A stretch of DNA of 64,000 bases, taken from Streptomyces sp. MBT53 (GTDB taxonomy: Bacteria; Actinomycetota; Actinomycetes; Streptomycetales; Streptomycetaceae). A program made the position numbers and the translations under genes. Positions 34,769 through 44,700 of this stretch are shown in pieces (the stretch's first letter is position 1; each line of letters begins with the position of its first letter). The DNA lies in NCBI RefSeq assembly GCF_016654115.1, contig NZ_JAEQAZ010000023.1:1-64000 (forward strand), in the 5' to 3' direction. The notes below the pieces were generated by a model that was not told the origin of the DNA, searched no databases, and was given only the letters and a program-made list of their open reading frames with translations.

Positions 34769-36501
34769 GCTTCCAGACCATATACGGCGTTGATCGCTGC
34801 TGGAAGTTCGTCATCCGCCAGACTTGCCCACGACCGAAGCGTCTTGGGGCCCGGAAGGGGCAGGGCCGCAAGCTCGTACGCCGAGACCGCAACGGAGCCG
34901 GTGAGGCAGCGGTACAGGCGATCAAGAGCATCTGAGTCCAGCAAGGCCGTCAGGAGCCGAGGGGTGAGGAGCCCGTCCGACGCGGGGTTGGTCAGGACGT
35001 TGACGTGATTCTCAACGGACACCCGACCGCCCCAGCGTGCCAGCGTCGGTGAATCCAGCGCTGCAGCCAGAAGGCGTCGAGGCTGCTCCGGTGCAGTGGT
35101 TCGCTGCACGAGGACGGCAGGTCGGGCCAGGACGAGAACGCGCTCATCGCCCCCAGTGAGGTGCAAGTAACGGAGCTTGTCCCGATTGGGGTCCTGATGC
35201 AATTGCCCGCCATCCAGGTCGCCAGCCCAAATGATCTTTACCGACACGCGCGAGGGCTTGGCAGACAGCTGCTCCTTGCGGCGGTTCCACACCAACGGAC
35301 CGGTCGAAACGGACCAGCCATAGTCGGCGAGACGCTTCGGCATCTTCCGCGCAGCCCTGACCAGGGGAAGGTCTTCCGCTTGGCGGGGGAGGAGCCATGG
35401 GCGATCTGGGGACGCCGGCAGGCGGCCCTTGCCCGTCTCCTCGCGGGTTAGCTGGCCATTTATGGTCAGACGCTCACACGCCACGGCCTGTGGGGCACGG
35501 CCCTTGCGGAAGGTGGCGAGCACCGTTTCCTGGAGGACCCCCGTGGAGAACACCCCAGAACGGTCAGTCACATGCGCAAGCCGTGTCAACGGGGTCGCAT
35601 CTGCAAGGTAGGCGCGCAGCCGCTGAAAGTAAGAGCCCCCGAGCCATCCGGCTGGGACCAATGCAGCCGCAACTCCGCCGTCGGCGAGGTGTTCTGCGAC
35701 AGAGGCCATGAAGAGTCCGTAGCGGTTCGCGTGCCCAAACACCACGTGCTGCCAGCGCTCACGCTCAGCTTCCGAGAGCCGGACCCGACCGTACGGCGGA
35801 TTTAGGACGGCAATCGCAGGAGGAGAGGGAGGCGGCGTCAGACCGTCTCCCACCTCCAGAAGAGCAGGGAGAGGACGACGCCTGGACAAGGGCACCCTGG
35901 CCCAGATCGGCAAGAGCTCGGCCGCCAGGAGGACATTCCCCAGCTGCACGGCAGCTGCGTCGAGGTCGCGACCGCCTATGGCCGATCGAACTGCAGCCAA
36001 CGCCACTTCAGGCTGGGTATCTGCCTGCTCTGCCACCCATGATCGCAGGGCCGGCAGCAGCAACATGCCCGCACCGCAGGCCGGATCCCAGACAAGTCCG
36101 TTGACCCGGCGGCCAAGGGCCTCCCCTGCGTGCGCGTAGAGCGCCTCAGCCAGCAGGGCCGGCGTGTAGTGACGCCCCTCTGCCGACCGAACCGCACTAT
36201 CGAGTGCAACCACGTAAGCATCGGCGAACTGCTCCGGCGAGGCGTCGAAGAGATCCTCACGGGGGGCAACGGAGGCCAGTCCCAGCCAATCGAACCCTGG
36301 CGGAAGCGCCATCTCATCCTCAAACCCCAGCGTCTGGGAGGAGGTCACCTCTGCCTCGGCGGCGCGACGTCGCCACCAGTGGGGAACAGCCGCGAGCACG
36401 GCCAGCGCCTGTGCCGAGAGATCAGCCGTGTCGCGGGCTGCCAAGAAGCCGCGCTGCGCGCGATTCGCCCTGGCGACTGTCACCACTCCGGCTTCGAGCA
36501 C
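34765..36501 (-). CDS. N6-adenine DNA methyltransferase of the BsuBI/PstI-type system
   Basis: The protein is about 578 aa from GTG 36501, chosen because AAAGGGG lies upstream; GTG 36573 is an alternative, and the open frame extends to 37035 without support. Motif I is WDPACGAGMLLLPAL (near residue 137) and the catalytic motif IV is NPPYGR (near 232), typical of gamma-class N6-adenine methylases. The C-terminal half is the target recognition part. It is immediately followed by the restriction gene. The pair is the last gene block before the right att site of element 1. Confidence 0.85.
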   Translation of the reverse strand: MLEAGVVTVARANRAQRGFLAARDTADLSAQALAVLAAVPHWWRRRAAEAEVTSSQTLGFEDEMALPPGFDWLGLASVAPREDLFDASPEQFADAYVVALDSAVRSAEGRHYTPALLAEALYAHAGEALGRRVNGLVWDPACGAGMLLLPALRSWVAEQADTQPEVALAAVRSAIGGRDLDAAAVQLGNVLLAAELLPIWARVPLSRRRPLPALLEVGDGLTPPPSPPAIAVLNPPYGRVRLSEAERERWQHVVFGHANRYGLFMASVAEHLADGGVAAALVPAGWLGGSYFQRLRAYLADATPLTRLAHVTDRSGVFSTGVLQETVLATFRKGRAPQAVACERLTINGQLTREETGKGRLPASPDRPWLLPRQAEDLPLVRAARKMPKRLADYGWSVSTGPLVWNRRKEQLSAKPSRVSVKIIWAGDLDGGQLHQDPNRDKLRYLHLTGGDERVLVLARPAVLVQRTTAPEQPRRLLAAALDSPTLARWGGRVSVENHVNVLTNPASDGLLTPRLLTALLDSDALDRLYRCLTGSVAVSAYELAALPLPGPKTLRSWASLADDELPAAINAVYGLEA

Positions 36502-36573
36502 CGAGGGCCCCTTTCCCGTCTTGCCGTGCTTCCGCTGACTAGCAGCGCGTGTCTTGCCTTGCGAGGATTTCAC

Positions 36574-37058
36574 AGGACCGCTCGCGGATCTCAGCTCCCA
36601 CACCTTTCTCCGAGGGCTTCTGGGGAGAGACAGCCGAGCGCCACCTCGACCATGCCTCTCACCTGGCCTTTTACCAAGACCAGTACGTTGCCATGGTTGG
36701 CGTGGCGGTTCCAGTCCAGATGGACGATTTACCGTCTGCCGTGGGCGAATCTGCCCACTCGGGGTGAAGATGACAGAAAGTGCGAAAAGATGCTTTCTCT
36801 GCATCGACTCAGCCGAGAGCGCCCGAATGCCAAGTGCGGCGGGTGTCGTGCTGGAGCTTACGGTCCTACGTGTGCCCTGCAGCCCCAGGCGTGGACTCCC
36901 GGCGGTGCATGTCGCCGTCATGCGTGAGCACTGCGTGAGCGGACGGGGTAGCACAAGCCGGACCGGGGCATCATGCGGTGCTCGGTCACACCTCTCTGAC
37001 CTGGGGAAACAGGATTCGGAGGCAGTGCCCGGCACCCGCCATCACAATCCTTCAGGCC
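36574..37058. other. Right end of element 1, no gene
   Basis: This is a 485-bp stretch without a credible gene. It contains the promoter side of the methyltransferase gene, the arm-type repeat pair at 36921-36943 and then the att core. Confidence 0.6.
36921..36943 (+). repeat. Arm-type repeat, right end of element 1
   Basis: Two TGCGTGAGC units 11 bp apart match the left-end pair at 11251-11273 at 21 of 23 positions and in the same orientation. It lies 115 bp inside the att core. Confidence 0.65.
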
Positions 37059-37101
37059 CTCGTAATGCGTAGGTCTCGGGTTCGAATCCCGAAGGCGGCT
37101 C
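37059..37101 (+). other. Middle attachment core (attR of element 1 / attL of element 2)
   Basis: This is an exact copy of the 43-bp tRNA-Thr 3' core, without the 5' half of the tRNA. To its right is a terminator-like hairpin with a CCCCAGG/CCTGGGG stem and the same TCAC-TCGCC-GTGA centre as the others. Confidence 0.92.
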
Positions 37102-37796
37102 TGAGGGACCCCAGGACTCACTCGCCGTGACCTGGGGTTTCTTGTTTTGGTTGGCCTTGGAATCCGGGCCAATCGGGCACCTGCGAGCTACGCATCGCAA
37201 TGCGCAGGTCTGAGATCGACTGTCGGTGGCCGTCTCGATCCACAGGGCTTTGACCTGGTCTTTTGTTCCGTCTTGCCGGTCGGTTCGGGTCTGCCGGGTT
37301 CGGCGTGGTGGCCGTATGGTGGCCAAGTGTGCAGCGATCGCGCAAACGGGTCCCGATCCGCCGTGCGGTCACAGGCGTGCTCGTGGCCGCAAGGTTGTCC
37401 TATCCGGACAGTCCCACGGTCAATGCGCTCCGCCTCAGGCGCGATCGACAACCTGCTCGTAGCTCGGCTCCTGCGTCTTCGGCAGTTTGCGTTTAACCGC
37501 CTCGGCTCGGGGTTCGACGGCGGCGCTACAGTGCAGAACCGGTGCTGGGGTGGACGCGACGGTTCACCGACCCGGCATGGTCACGAACCGGCCGCGGTTT
37601 CGCTCACGGCACAAGCCGCTCTTGGTGGCTACGCTGGCGGCTGGCCGTGGGCGACGGGTGTTCACCGAGGTGACTTGACGGGGAGGCTCCTGCGGACTTG
37701 CACGCTCGCACTTTCTGGCACTGCGGCCGATCGGAATCCAGGCCCGCAGCTTGGCCCGGGGGTCTTCCCCCGTGAAGGTGGGCACGCGGTTATTGA
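37102..37796. other. Left flank of element 2, no gene
   Basis: After the terminator hairpin, about 650 bp show no reading frame with family resemblance or ribosome site. The sequence looks like decayed DNA. Confidence 0.5.
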
Positions 37797-37945
37797 TCAC
37801 GCGGCGAGCGTGAGTTTAACGGTGTGGTGTCGGCGTTCGTATTCGTTGGGGCTGAGGTGGCCGTTGGCGGAGTGCCGGCGGCGGGTGTTGTAGCGGGTCA
37901 GCCAGGCGAAGACGGTCCTGCGGCAGGTGGCGGCGTCACCGTAGT
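37797..37945 (-). pseudogene. IS3-family transposase OrfB, C-terminal remnant
   Basis: Read on the minus strand, the last ~49 codons give RTVFAWLTRYNTRRRHSANG followed by HLSPNEYERRHHTVKLTLAA and a stop. This is the typical end of IS3-group OrfB. Everything upstream is missing, cut where the integrase remnant begins. Confidence 0.8.
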
Positions 37946-37957
37946 CGTGGGCGCCCG

Positions 37958-38173
37958 ATCGAGCCCGCCACGTTCACCCGGCACTTCAACGCCCTGCTCC
38001 GCGAGGCCCACCTGCGGCCGATCCGGTTTCACGACCTGAGGCACTCGACCGCGACACTCCTGCTGGAGCAAGGCATCGAGCTCGTCGTCATCAAGGAACT
38101 CCTTGGCCATGCCCACATCGGCGGCCAAACCCCCTACGAACGCCTCAGGCAGAAGACCACGACCCAGGCGTAA
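37958..38173 (+). pseudogene. Tyrosine recombinase C-terminal remnant
   Basis: About 71 codons remain, without a start. They carry the catalytic box RFHDLRHSTATLLLEQGIEL and LLGHAHIG. The end (GGQTPYERLRQKTTTQA) is altered around the nucleophile Tyr. The fragment is probably the old integrase of element 2 or of a lost neighbour, joined head-on to the IS3 remnant. Confidence 0.8.
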
Positions 38174-38352
38174 TCGAAGATCGTCAGTTGCACACCACCC
38201 CGGCCGGATAGCCCCGCAGAAGGATCCGACGAACGCTTCGTGTAGCCCCCGTCCGCTGACGCTGCCGTCAACTACTGCCGTCAGGCGCTACAGCACCCCA
38301 CGAGAAACACAATCCGGCGGGGTGCCGTGTGAGGCAATCACGCATCGAGATA

Positions 38353-38733
38353 CTACGCGGGATCGGCCCTGGATTCATCTTCGGGAGAGGGGCCAATACC
38401 TACGCATCCAACCACTTTGAGTGGCTGTGGATCGAGAAAGAGCCGGAATAGGTATCCGCCCCGTTTGCGATCATCAACGGAAGCCAAGAGGAGGCCCCGC
38501 TCGCCCCTCTCAGCAAGATCGGCAAGACACTCCACTGCCCCAATAATCGACTTTCCGCGCCGCTGAGAACTTCCCAACCTCCCTCGAAGAATACCGCGAA
38601 GCATCGACGCCGACTGAGGCTTGAGCCAGATCTCGAAAGGTGCACCGGAAATCAATGCGCTTTTCACTTGGCCAGCAATACCGGAATCGGAATCGAATGC
38701 GGCGAGCAGTTCACTTGCGGATACTTCATCCAT
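38353..38733 (-). CDS. Putative immunity protein for the Rhs toxin
   Basis: This 126-aa protein has an ATG one base after the rhs stop codon, so it is coupled to the toxin gene. It is acidic at both ends (MDEVSASELLAAFDSDSG and SPEDESRADPA), with a mixed alpha/beta centre (SIIGAVECLADLAERGERG, GGYLFRLFLDP). I recognise no named immunity family. Position directly after the toxin tip, small size and the lower GC shared with the toxin end are the evidence for immunity; the rest is inference. Confidence 0.6.
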   Translation of the reverse strand: MDEVSASELLAAFDSDSGIAGQVKSALISGAPFEIWLKPQSASMLRGILRGRLGSSQRRGKSIIGAVECLADLAERGERGLLLASVDDRKRGGYLFRLFLDPQPLKVVGCVGIGPSPEDESRADPA

Positions 38734-38734
38734 G

Positions 38735-41700
38735 TCATCGCCTCACGAGGGGTGACCAAGTATTCCCGAAGTCGAAGCTGATGTCGTCGGCCAACACTTC
38801 CCCGAGGACAAGGTGCTCGTCTTCGTATTCTCTTTCGTAATCCGTGCCATGAATCTGAATGGTTCTCGACGGTCCTATCGCAGGCTCGACATTCTCCACC
38901 CGAATGCGCAGCATCACGCCCTCACCGACGAAATTGTCCCCCAGATTATTGGCAAAGAATTGAGCGACCTCTGGATCATCCGACCAGGAGGTAAATACGG
39001 AGTCCGTCAAATTTCCACCCGTGTGATTGAGGATGTTCGTCTCAGTACCACGGGGCACCGCACGGCCTTGCGAAGCAGGATCATACTCGTGATGCCCCTT
39101 GGCTAGCCCGCGATACAAATAGCCATCGTTGAGATCGCACTTGAGGCTCGTGTTATGAACGAGGACCGGGACCCCGCCCGCCACGACATAGTACGTGTGG
39201 AGTTGCTCGACGGTGAGGTTCCACCGGTTTGCCGAACCGGGTGTGGGCTGGGTGGAGACGACGTAGGCGTGGCCGTTGGTGGCGGTGTTGAGGGCGTCAC
39301 CCTCGTGGAGTTTGCCGGCGGGGACCCAAGTGCGGGTGGTGTCGTCCCAGAACGGGTGGTTGGCGGTCGTGTGGAGGGTGGCTGTGTGGCCGTCCTCGGT
39401 TCGGATGGTGAGGTCGAGCAGGTCGTGGTCGTGGTTGATCCACACGTGTTGGACAGTGTGGGCGCCTTGGTGCTTGCCGGTCTTGGGGTTGGCGGCTTCG
39501 ACCTTGTCACCGGTCTTGATCTTGCCGATCGGTTTGGTCTTGCCGTCGCTCAGCAGGACGGGTGTGTCGGGTGAGAAGCTGCACCTGCTGGCAGGCTTGG
39601 TCCCCGCTTCCCCGGTTTCGGGCTTGCTGGGCCGAGCCGCCTCTGCGTCCGCTTCCTTCGCCCGCTCCTGGGCGTTTGCCCTCTTGAGGTCGGCCATGTC
39701 GGCGATGTCCGAGCTTGCTTCGTCGATCGCCTTGGCGCCGGCTCCGGCCTTGGCTGCGGCGTCGCCCGTGCCCGTGCGTGGTGTGTCCTCGGCGGCGTCC
39801 TCGCCGGCCGGATCACCGTCCCCGCCCGGCCCGCAGTCGCCTGTGAAGGCGCCGCAGGCAGCGACGACAGCGGTCGCGCCGGCTTCGGCGCAGCCGGGGG
39901 CGAGGATGCCGCCCGACTCAACGGTGCAGGCGCCGACGCCGATGACTACGACGGTCACCACGATGCCGGTTGCGACGTAAGGCGCGGCCTTGTCCACATA
40001 GTGTCCGAGGCAACCGACGAAGCCCTGGCAACCGCCGCCGCCTCCGCCGTTGCCGCCGCCTCCGCCGCCTCCTCCTCCGCCGTTGGAGTTGTCGGTGCTG
40101 CCATGACCGGATGTCTTCGTTCCGCCGCCGCACATGTCGGAGTTGGGGAACTGATTGCAGTAGTTGTCGATTTCCTTCTGGTTACCACCGGACCCAGAGC
40201 CGTCGAGGGCCAGGCCGGTCGGGTCGCTTCCCGAAGCCGGGTTGTCTCCCGCGTACGTGTAGCCGCCCATCTGGTTCGGGTCACCCGCCTCGAAGAGGGG
40301 GTCGGGGGTGAGGAATCGGCCCTGGGCGGGGTCGTAGTTGCGGGCGCCGAGAAGGTCGAGGCCGGTGGTGGCGTCGGTGGGTTGGCCGAGGTAGCCGTGG
40401 TTCTCGTCGGCGGCGACCCATGAAGTGGGTTTGGTACCGCGGGAGTTGCCGTAGGGGTCGTAGTAGCGGCGGGTGACTGCCAGGGTGCCGGCGTCGATGG
40501 CCGTGGTGGCGGTGCCCTGGGCGTTGGCGACCTGGTAGGTGACGGTGCCGCTGCTGGAGCGGGTGATCGTGGTGCCGTCCGGGCCGGTGATGTTGCGCAG
40601 GCCGGTCCAGGTCTTGGCGGAGACGTTCAGGGTGATCTGTTCGGCGCCGCCGAAGAGGTACAGGATGCGGGTCTTGTCGGTGCCGTCGACGGCGCTGGTC
40701 TGTTCCAGCAGGTTGCCGCCGGCGTCGTAGAGGTACTTGCTGGTGTTGGTGTGTGTGCCCGAGCCGGTGGCGACGGTGGCGGTGCGGCCCTCGGCGTCGT
40801 AGGTGAGGGTCTGGGTCTGGCCGGACGGGAGGGCTCCGGTGCCGGCGGTGGTCCAGGTCTGGCCGGCGCTGCCGCAGGTGGCGAGGGTGAGCTGGGTGCG
40901 GATGGTGGCACTGGCGCCGGGGTCGGTCACGCACATCGCGCTGTTGGCGTTGCTGACCAGGGTGCCGGTGCTGGTGGCCTTCCACTTCTGGGTGGCGTCG
41001 CTGTTGCAGGTGTCGAGCACCAGGAGGGTGCCGGCGGTGGTGGCGTTGCCGGTGGTGTCCAGGCACATGGTGCCGAGGACCTTGATGGTGCCGTCGGTGC
41101 CGATCGTCCAGTTCTGGGCGGCGGAGGCGTTGCAGGTGTAGGTGCGGACCACGGCGCCGGGGGTGGTGGAGGCGCCTGCGTCGTCGATGCAGAGTTTGCC
41201 GCCGCCGGAGAGGGTGAAGCCGGTGTTGACTGGGCCGGTGGTGGACACCTTGCGGGTCATGGTGTCGCCGGCGTTCTTGTTGCTGTACGCCGGGTCGGTG
41301 TAGGTCGGTGTCCAAGTGGCGGTGCCGGTGGTCGGGTTGCTGCTGGTCGTGGTGCCCGACTGGTCGGGCAGGGTCGCGGCGGTGGTGCCGTCGGTGCCGG
41401 TGTAGGCGGTGGTCTGCGTGGTGTTGTTGGCCGCGGTGCCGGTGGTGTCGTGGTTGACCATGCCGGTGCGGTCGCCGAGCAGGTCGTAGGTGTACGTCTG
41501 CCAGTACGGTGCCGGGCCGCCGACCGTGCCGGCCGTGACGGGGGCCGTGGTGGTGGTCTGCACGGAGCCCGTGTTGCAGCCGCCGACGCTCCCGACCGGG
41601 GCGCTGGAGGAGTTGGTGATGCCTGCGGTGTCCGTCCAGGCTGCGGTCAGGCGCTGGAAGGAGTCGTAGGTGTAGCACTGGGTGTCGTGGGTGGTGTTGT

Positions 41701-44700
41701 TCTGCAGGTCGTCGATCGCGGTGATCTCGCCGGCCTGGTTGTAGCGGTAGTTGGCCACGTCCAGGGCGGTGGTGGACGTCTGCAGCATGCTGGACGTCTG
41801 GGTGACCCGGCCGGTGGTGGCGTCGTACTGGGCGAAGGTGGCCAGTTCCTTGCCGGTGGTCCCGTAGTTGGTCTGCAGGATCCGGCCGAAGGGGTCGTGG
41901 ACGGCGGTGTCCAGGTAGTCGGGGGTGTTGGCCGCGGTGATGAATCCGCCGATGCCGTCGAGGTTGCCCTGCTGGGTGTAGCCGTAGTCGATGTCCTCGG
42001 CGGGCAGGTTGCCGTCTGCCTGGTAGCGGAAGGTGGACAGCAGTCCGACGGTCGGGGTGTAGAACGCGGACGCGGTGTAGGTGACCGTGCCGCTGGTGGG
42101 TGCGGTGGACTGTCCGGCTGCGGCGAAGCCGTCGGCGGCCGGGACGGTCAGGGTGGTGCCGGTCGGCTGGTAGGCCGTGTTGTAGCCGGTGACCGCCTGG
42201 GTGTACGCCGACCCGGTCGTCCCGCCGACGTAGCGGGTGGACGAGGTCGGGTAGCCCTTGGCCAGGGTGTCGTACGTCCAGGAGGAGAGCTCTTTGGAGG
42301 TGTCGGGTGTGGCCGACCACGCGCTGTTGTACTCGGCCGTGGGGCGGTTGTCCCAGTCGTAGGCGTAGGAGAGGACCTGGCCGCGTGAGTCGGTGGTCTG
42401 CTGCAGGTTGCCGACGACGTCGTACTTGTCGTAGCTGGTGGTGCCGGTGTTCGGGTCGGTCTGGGAGGTCTTCTGGCCCAGCAGGTTGTAGTGGTAGGAC
42501 CAGGTGTTGCCGGCGCTGTCCTTGATGGTGTCGACCTGGCCGGCCGGGGTGTAGGTGTACGCGGTGGTGGCGTCGGCTTCGCCGGCCAGGTTCCAAGTGT
42601 TGGTCTTCCAGATCGCGGCCCCGGTGCCGTCGTACAGCACCATGTTGGCGTCGTTCTGGATCTGCATCACGGTGCCGGTGGTGGTTCCGGTCGACCAAAG
42701 GGCTGTGGTGGCGCCCGCGTCGTAGACGACGAAGTTGCCGTCGCTCCGCAAGGTGGCGAAGGCCCCCGGGTTGCCCGAGGTGCTGGTGGACCACAGGGTC
42801 TTGCCGGTCGCGAGGGAGGACAGCACCAGGTTGCCGTCGGCCTGCATGGCGAGCCGCACGCTGTCCGAGGTCAGTGACGTGCCCGACGGGATGACCTGGC
42901 CCTGCGTGAGTTTGACCGTGCTGCCGGTGTTCTTGACCACGCTCTTGGTGGTCTGCCCCAGCGCGTTCGTGTAGCTCGCGGTGGAGCGGCCGCCGGTCGG
43001 GGCGGTGGTGTCGGTCTCGTCGGCGCCGGGGTAGCTGGTGGTGGTGTGCCACTGCTGGATCGCCTGGTGCCACAGCGTGCTGGTGGCCGGGCGACCCTGG
43101 CCGTCGTAGGCGGTCGTCGTCTCCGACGGGATCTGGTTCTCGTTCGCCGCGTACAGGGTGGTGGACGGACTGTTGTCCGGCTCGGAGTACGGCGCGAACG
43201 AAGCGGTCTGCCAGCCGTGCGAGTCGTAGAAGGTGTCCGAGATGATCCGGCCGGAGTTGGTGTCGCCGTCGGCCGTGGCCTGCGTCTGGCGCGGCTGCAG
43301 CATCCCGTCGTAGATGGTGATCGACGAGGCGTACGTGCCATCCTCGCGCAGCGACTTCGTCGTCACGGCGGAGGGGGCGCCGGGTGCGGTGACGGTGCCG
43401 CCGGGGGCGCCGACCGCGCCGGGGTTGATGGAGTAGGCGAAGGTCTCGTCGGCGCTCTGGCCCGAGGACTTGTCGCGGCCCGGGAGCCAGACCGCGGTAC
43501 GCCGCCCGAGAGCGTCGTAGGTGATGTCCGTCTTGCGGTTGTTGGCGTCGACGTTCTCGGTGGGCAGGCCGCGCAGCGCGTCGAGGGTGGAAGTGACCTT
43601 CCAGTTCTGGGAGTTGGTGGTTGTGATGGTGGTCGGGTCGGTGTTTCCGCCCAGGAGGGACCATGCGGGGGTGAACGCGGTGTGGGTGTTCTGACCCGTG
43701 GCGTCGAGGGTGTCGGTGATGCGGCCGGCGCCGTCGTACGTCATGGCCGAGCTGGTCTGCCAGTTCTCGGTGGTGCCGGTGTAGCCGGTGGCGGTGCGTA
43801 CGGCGCTGGCCTGGCCGACGGCGGTGCTGGAGGTCTGGTCGAGCTGTCCGAAGGTGCCCAGGCTGGTGAGGGTGCCGTCGCCGTCGTAGTAGATCTTCTT
43901 GTCCGCCAGCAATGTGCCGGCGGAGGCCGCGGTGCCGCACGGTCCGCTGACGGAGGTGACCTGGTCCGGGTAGGACAGGGTCATGGTGTTGCTGGACGAC
44001 GGCGTCGCGTAGGTGGTGGTGGCGCACTTCTCCTGTGCGGCCACGCTGACGTCGCCGTGTGCGTCGACGGTGGAGACCCGGCCCTGGCTGTCGTAGGCGG
44101 TGTCGGTCCGGGTGTGGCGCCATGTCCCGTTCGCGAGCAGCGCGTAGCCGTGCGACTGGCTGGACTTGATGCGGTAGGCGGTCAGGTCGGGCAGCGTGGA
44201 CAGACTCGGCTTCGTGTCGCCGGGGTTGTCGTCCTGGGTCCAGTCCGTCCACGGGGTCTGGCTGGTGTGCGCGGTGGTGGTGTAGGTGAAGGGGCCGTTG
44301 ACGGTTACGGCGTCGATGGTCCCGCCGGCCGCCGTGTAGGTGTCGCTCTGGAGGGCCGTGCCGGCGAGTTGGTCGGCGTCGGTGACGCTCTGGACCGTGG
44401 AGCCGCCGACCTTGGCGTCGACGCTGACCGAGCGGCGGGTGCCGTCGGACTTGTAGTCGCCGTCCATGCCCTGCAGGTAAGTAGTGGTCTGCTGGGTGAC
44501 CGGCTCAGGGGCCTGCCCGGTCTGCACCGTGACGGTGTGGAAGCCGCGGAACTGGTCCCATGTGCGGTACTGGTCGTCCGTCTGTGCGGAGTCGTCCCGG
44601 TGCCAGGCGGGCCCGGAGTAGCTGTAGGTGGAGACCTGCGTCTCCGAACCCGCCGGGATGTTCTGGGAGTTCGGTTTGTACTGGGCCGCGATCGTCAGGT

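Noticed and set aside
11117..37101. Element 1 as a classical Streptomyces conjugative element (AICE)
   Set aside because: No RepSA-type initiator, TraB/FtsK translocase or KorSA-like set is visible; relaxase and MobC point to a mobilizable element.
37147..37893. Plus-strand frame at the left end of element 2
   Set aside because: Random-looking composition, runs through the IS3 remnant on the opposite strand and lacks a ribosome site.
40281..44252. Long alternative minus-strand frame inside rhs
   Set aside because: Arg/His/Pro-rich frame-shifted reading of the Rhs gene; the Rhs frame carries clear domain motifs throughout.
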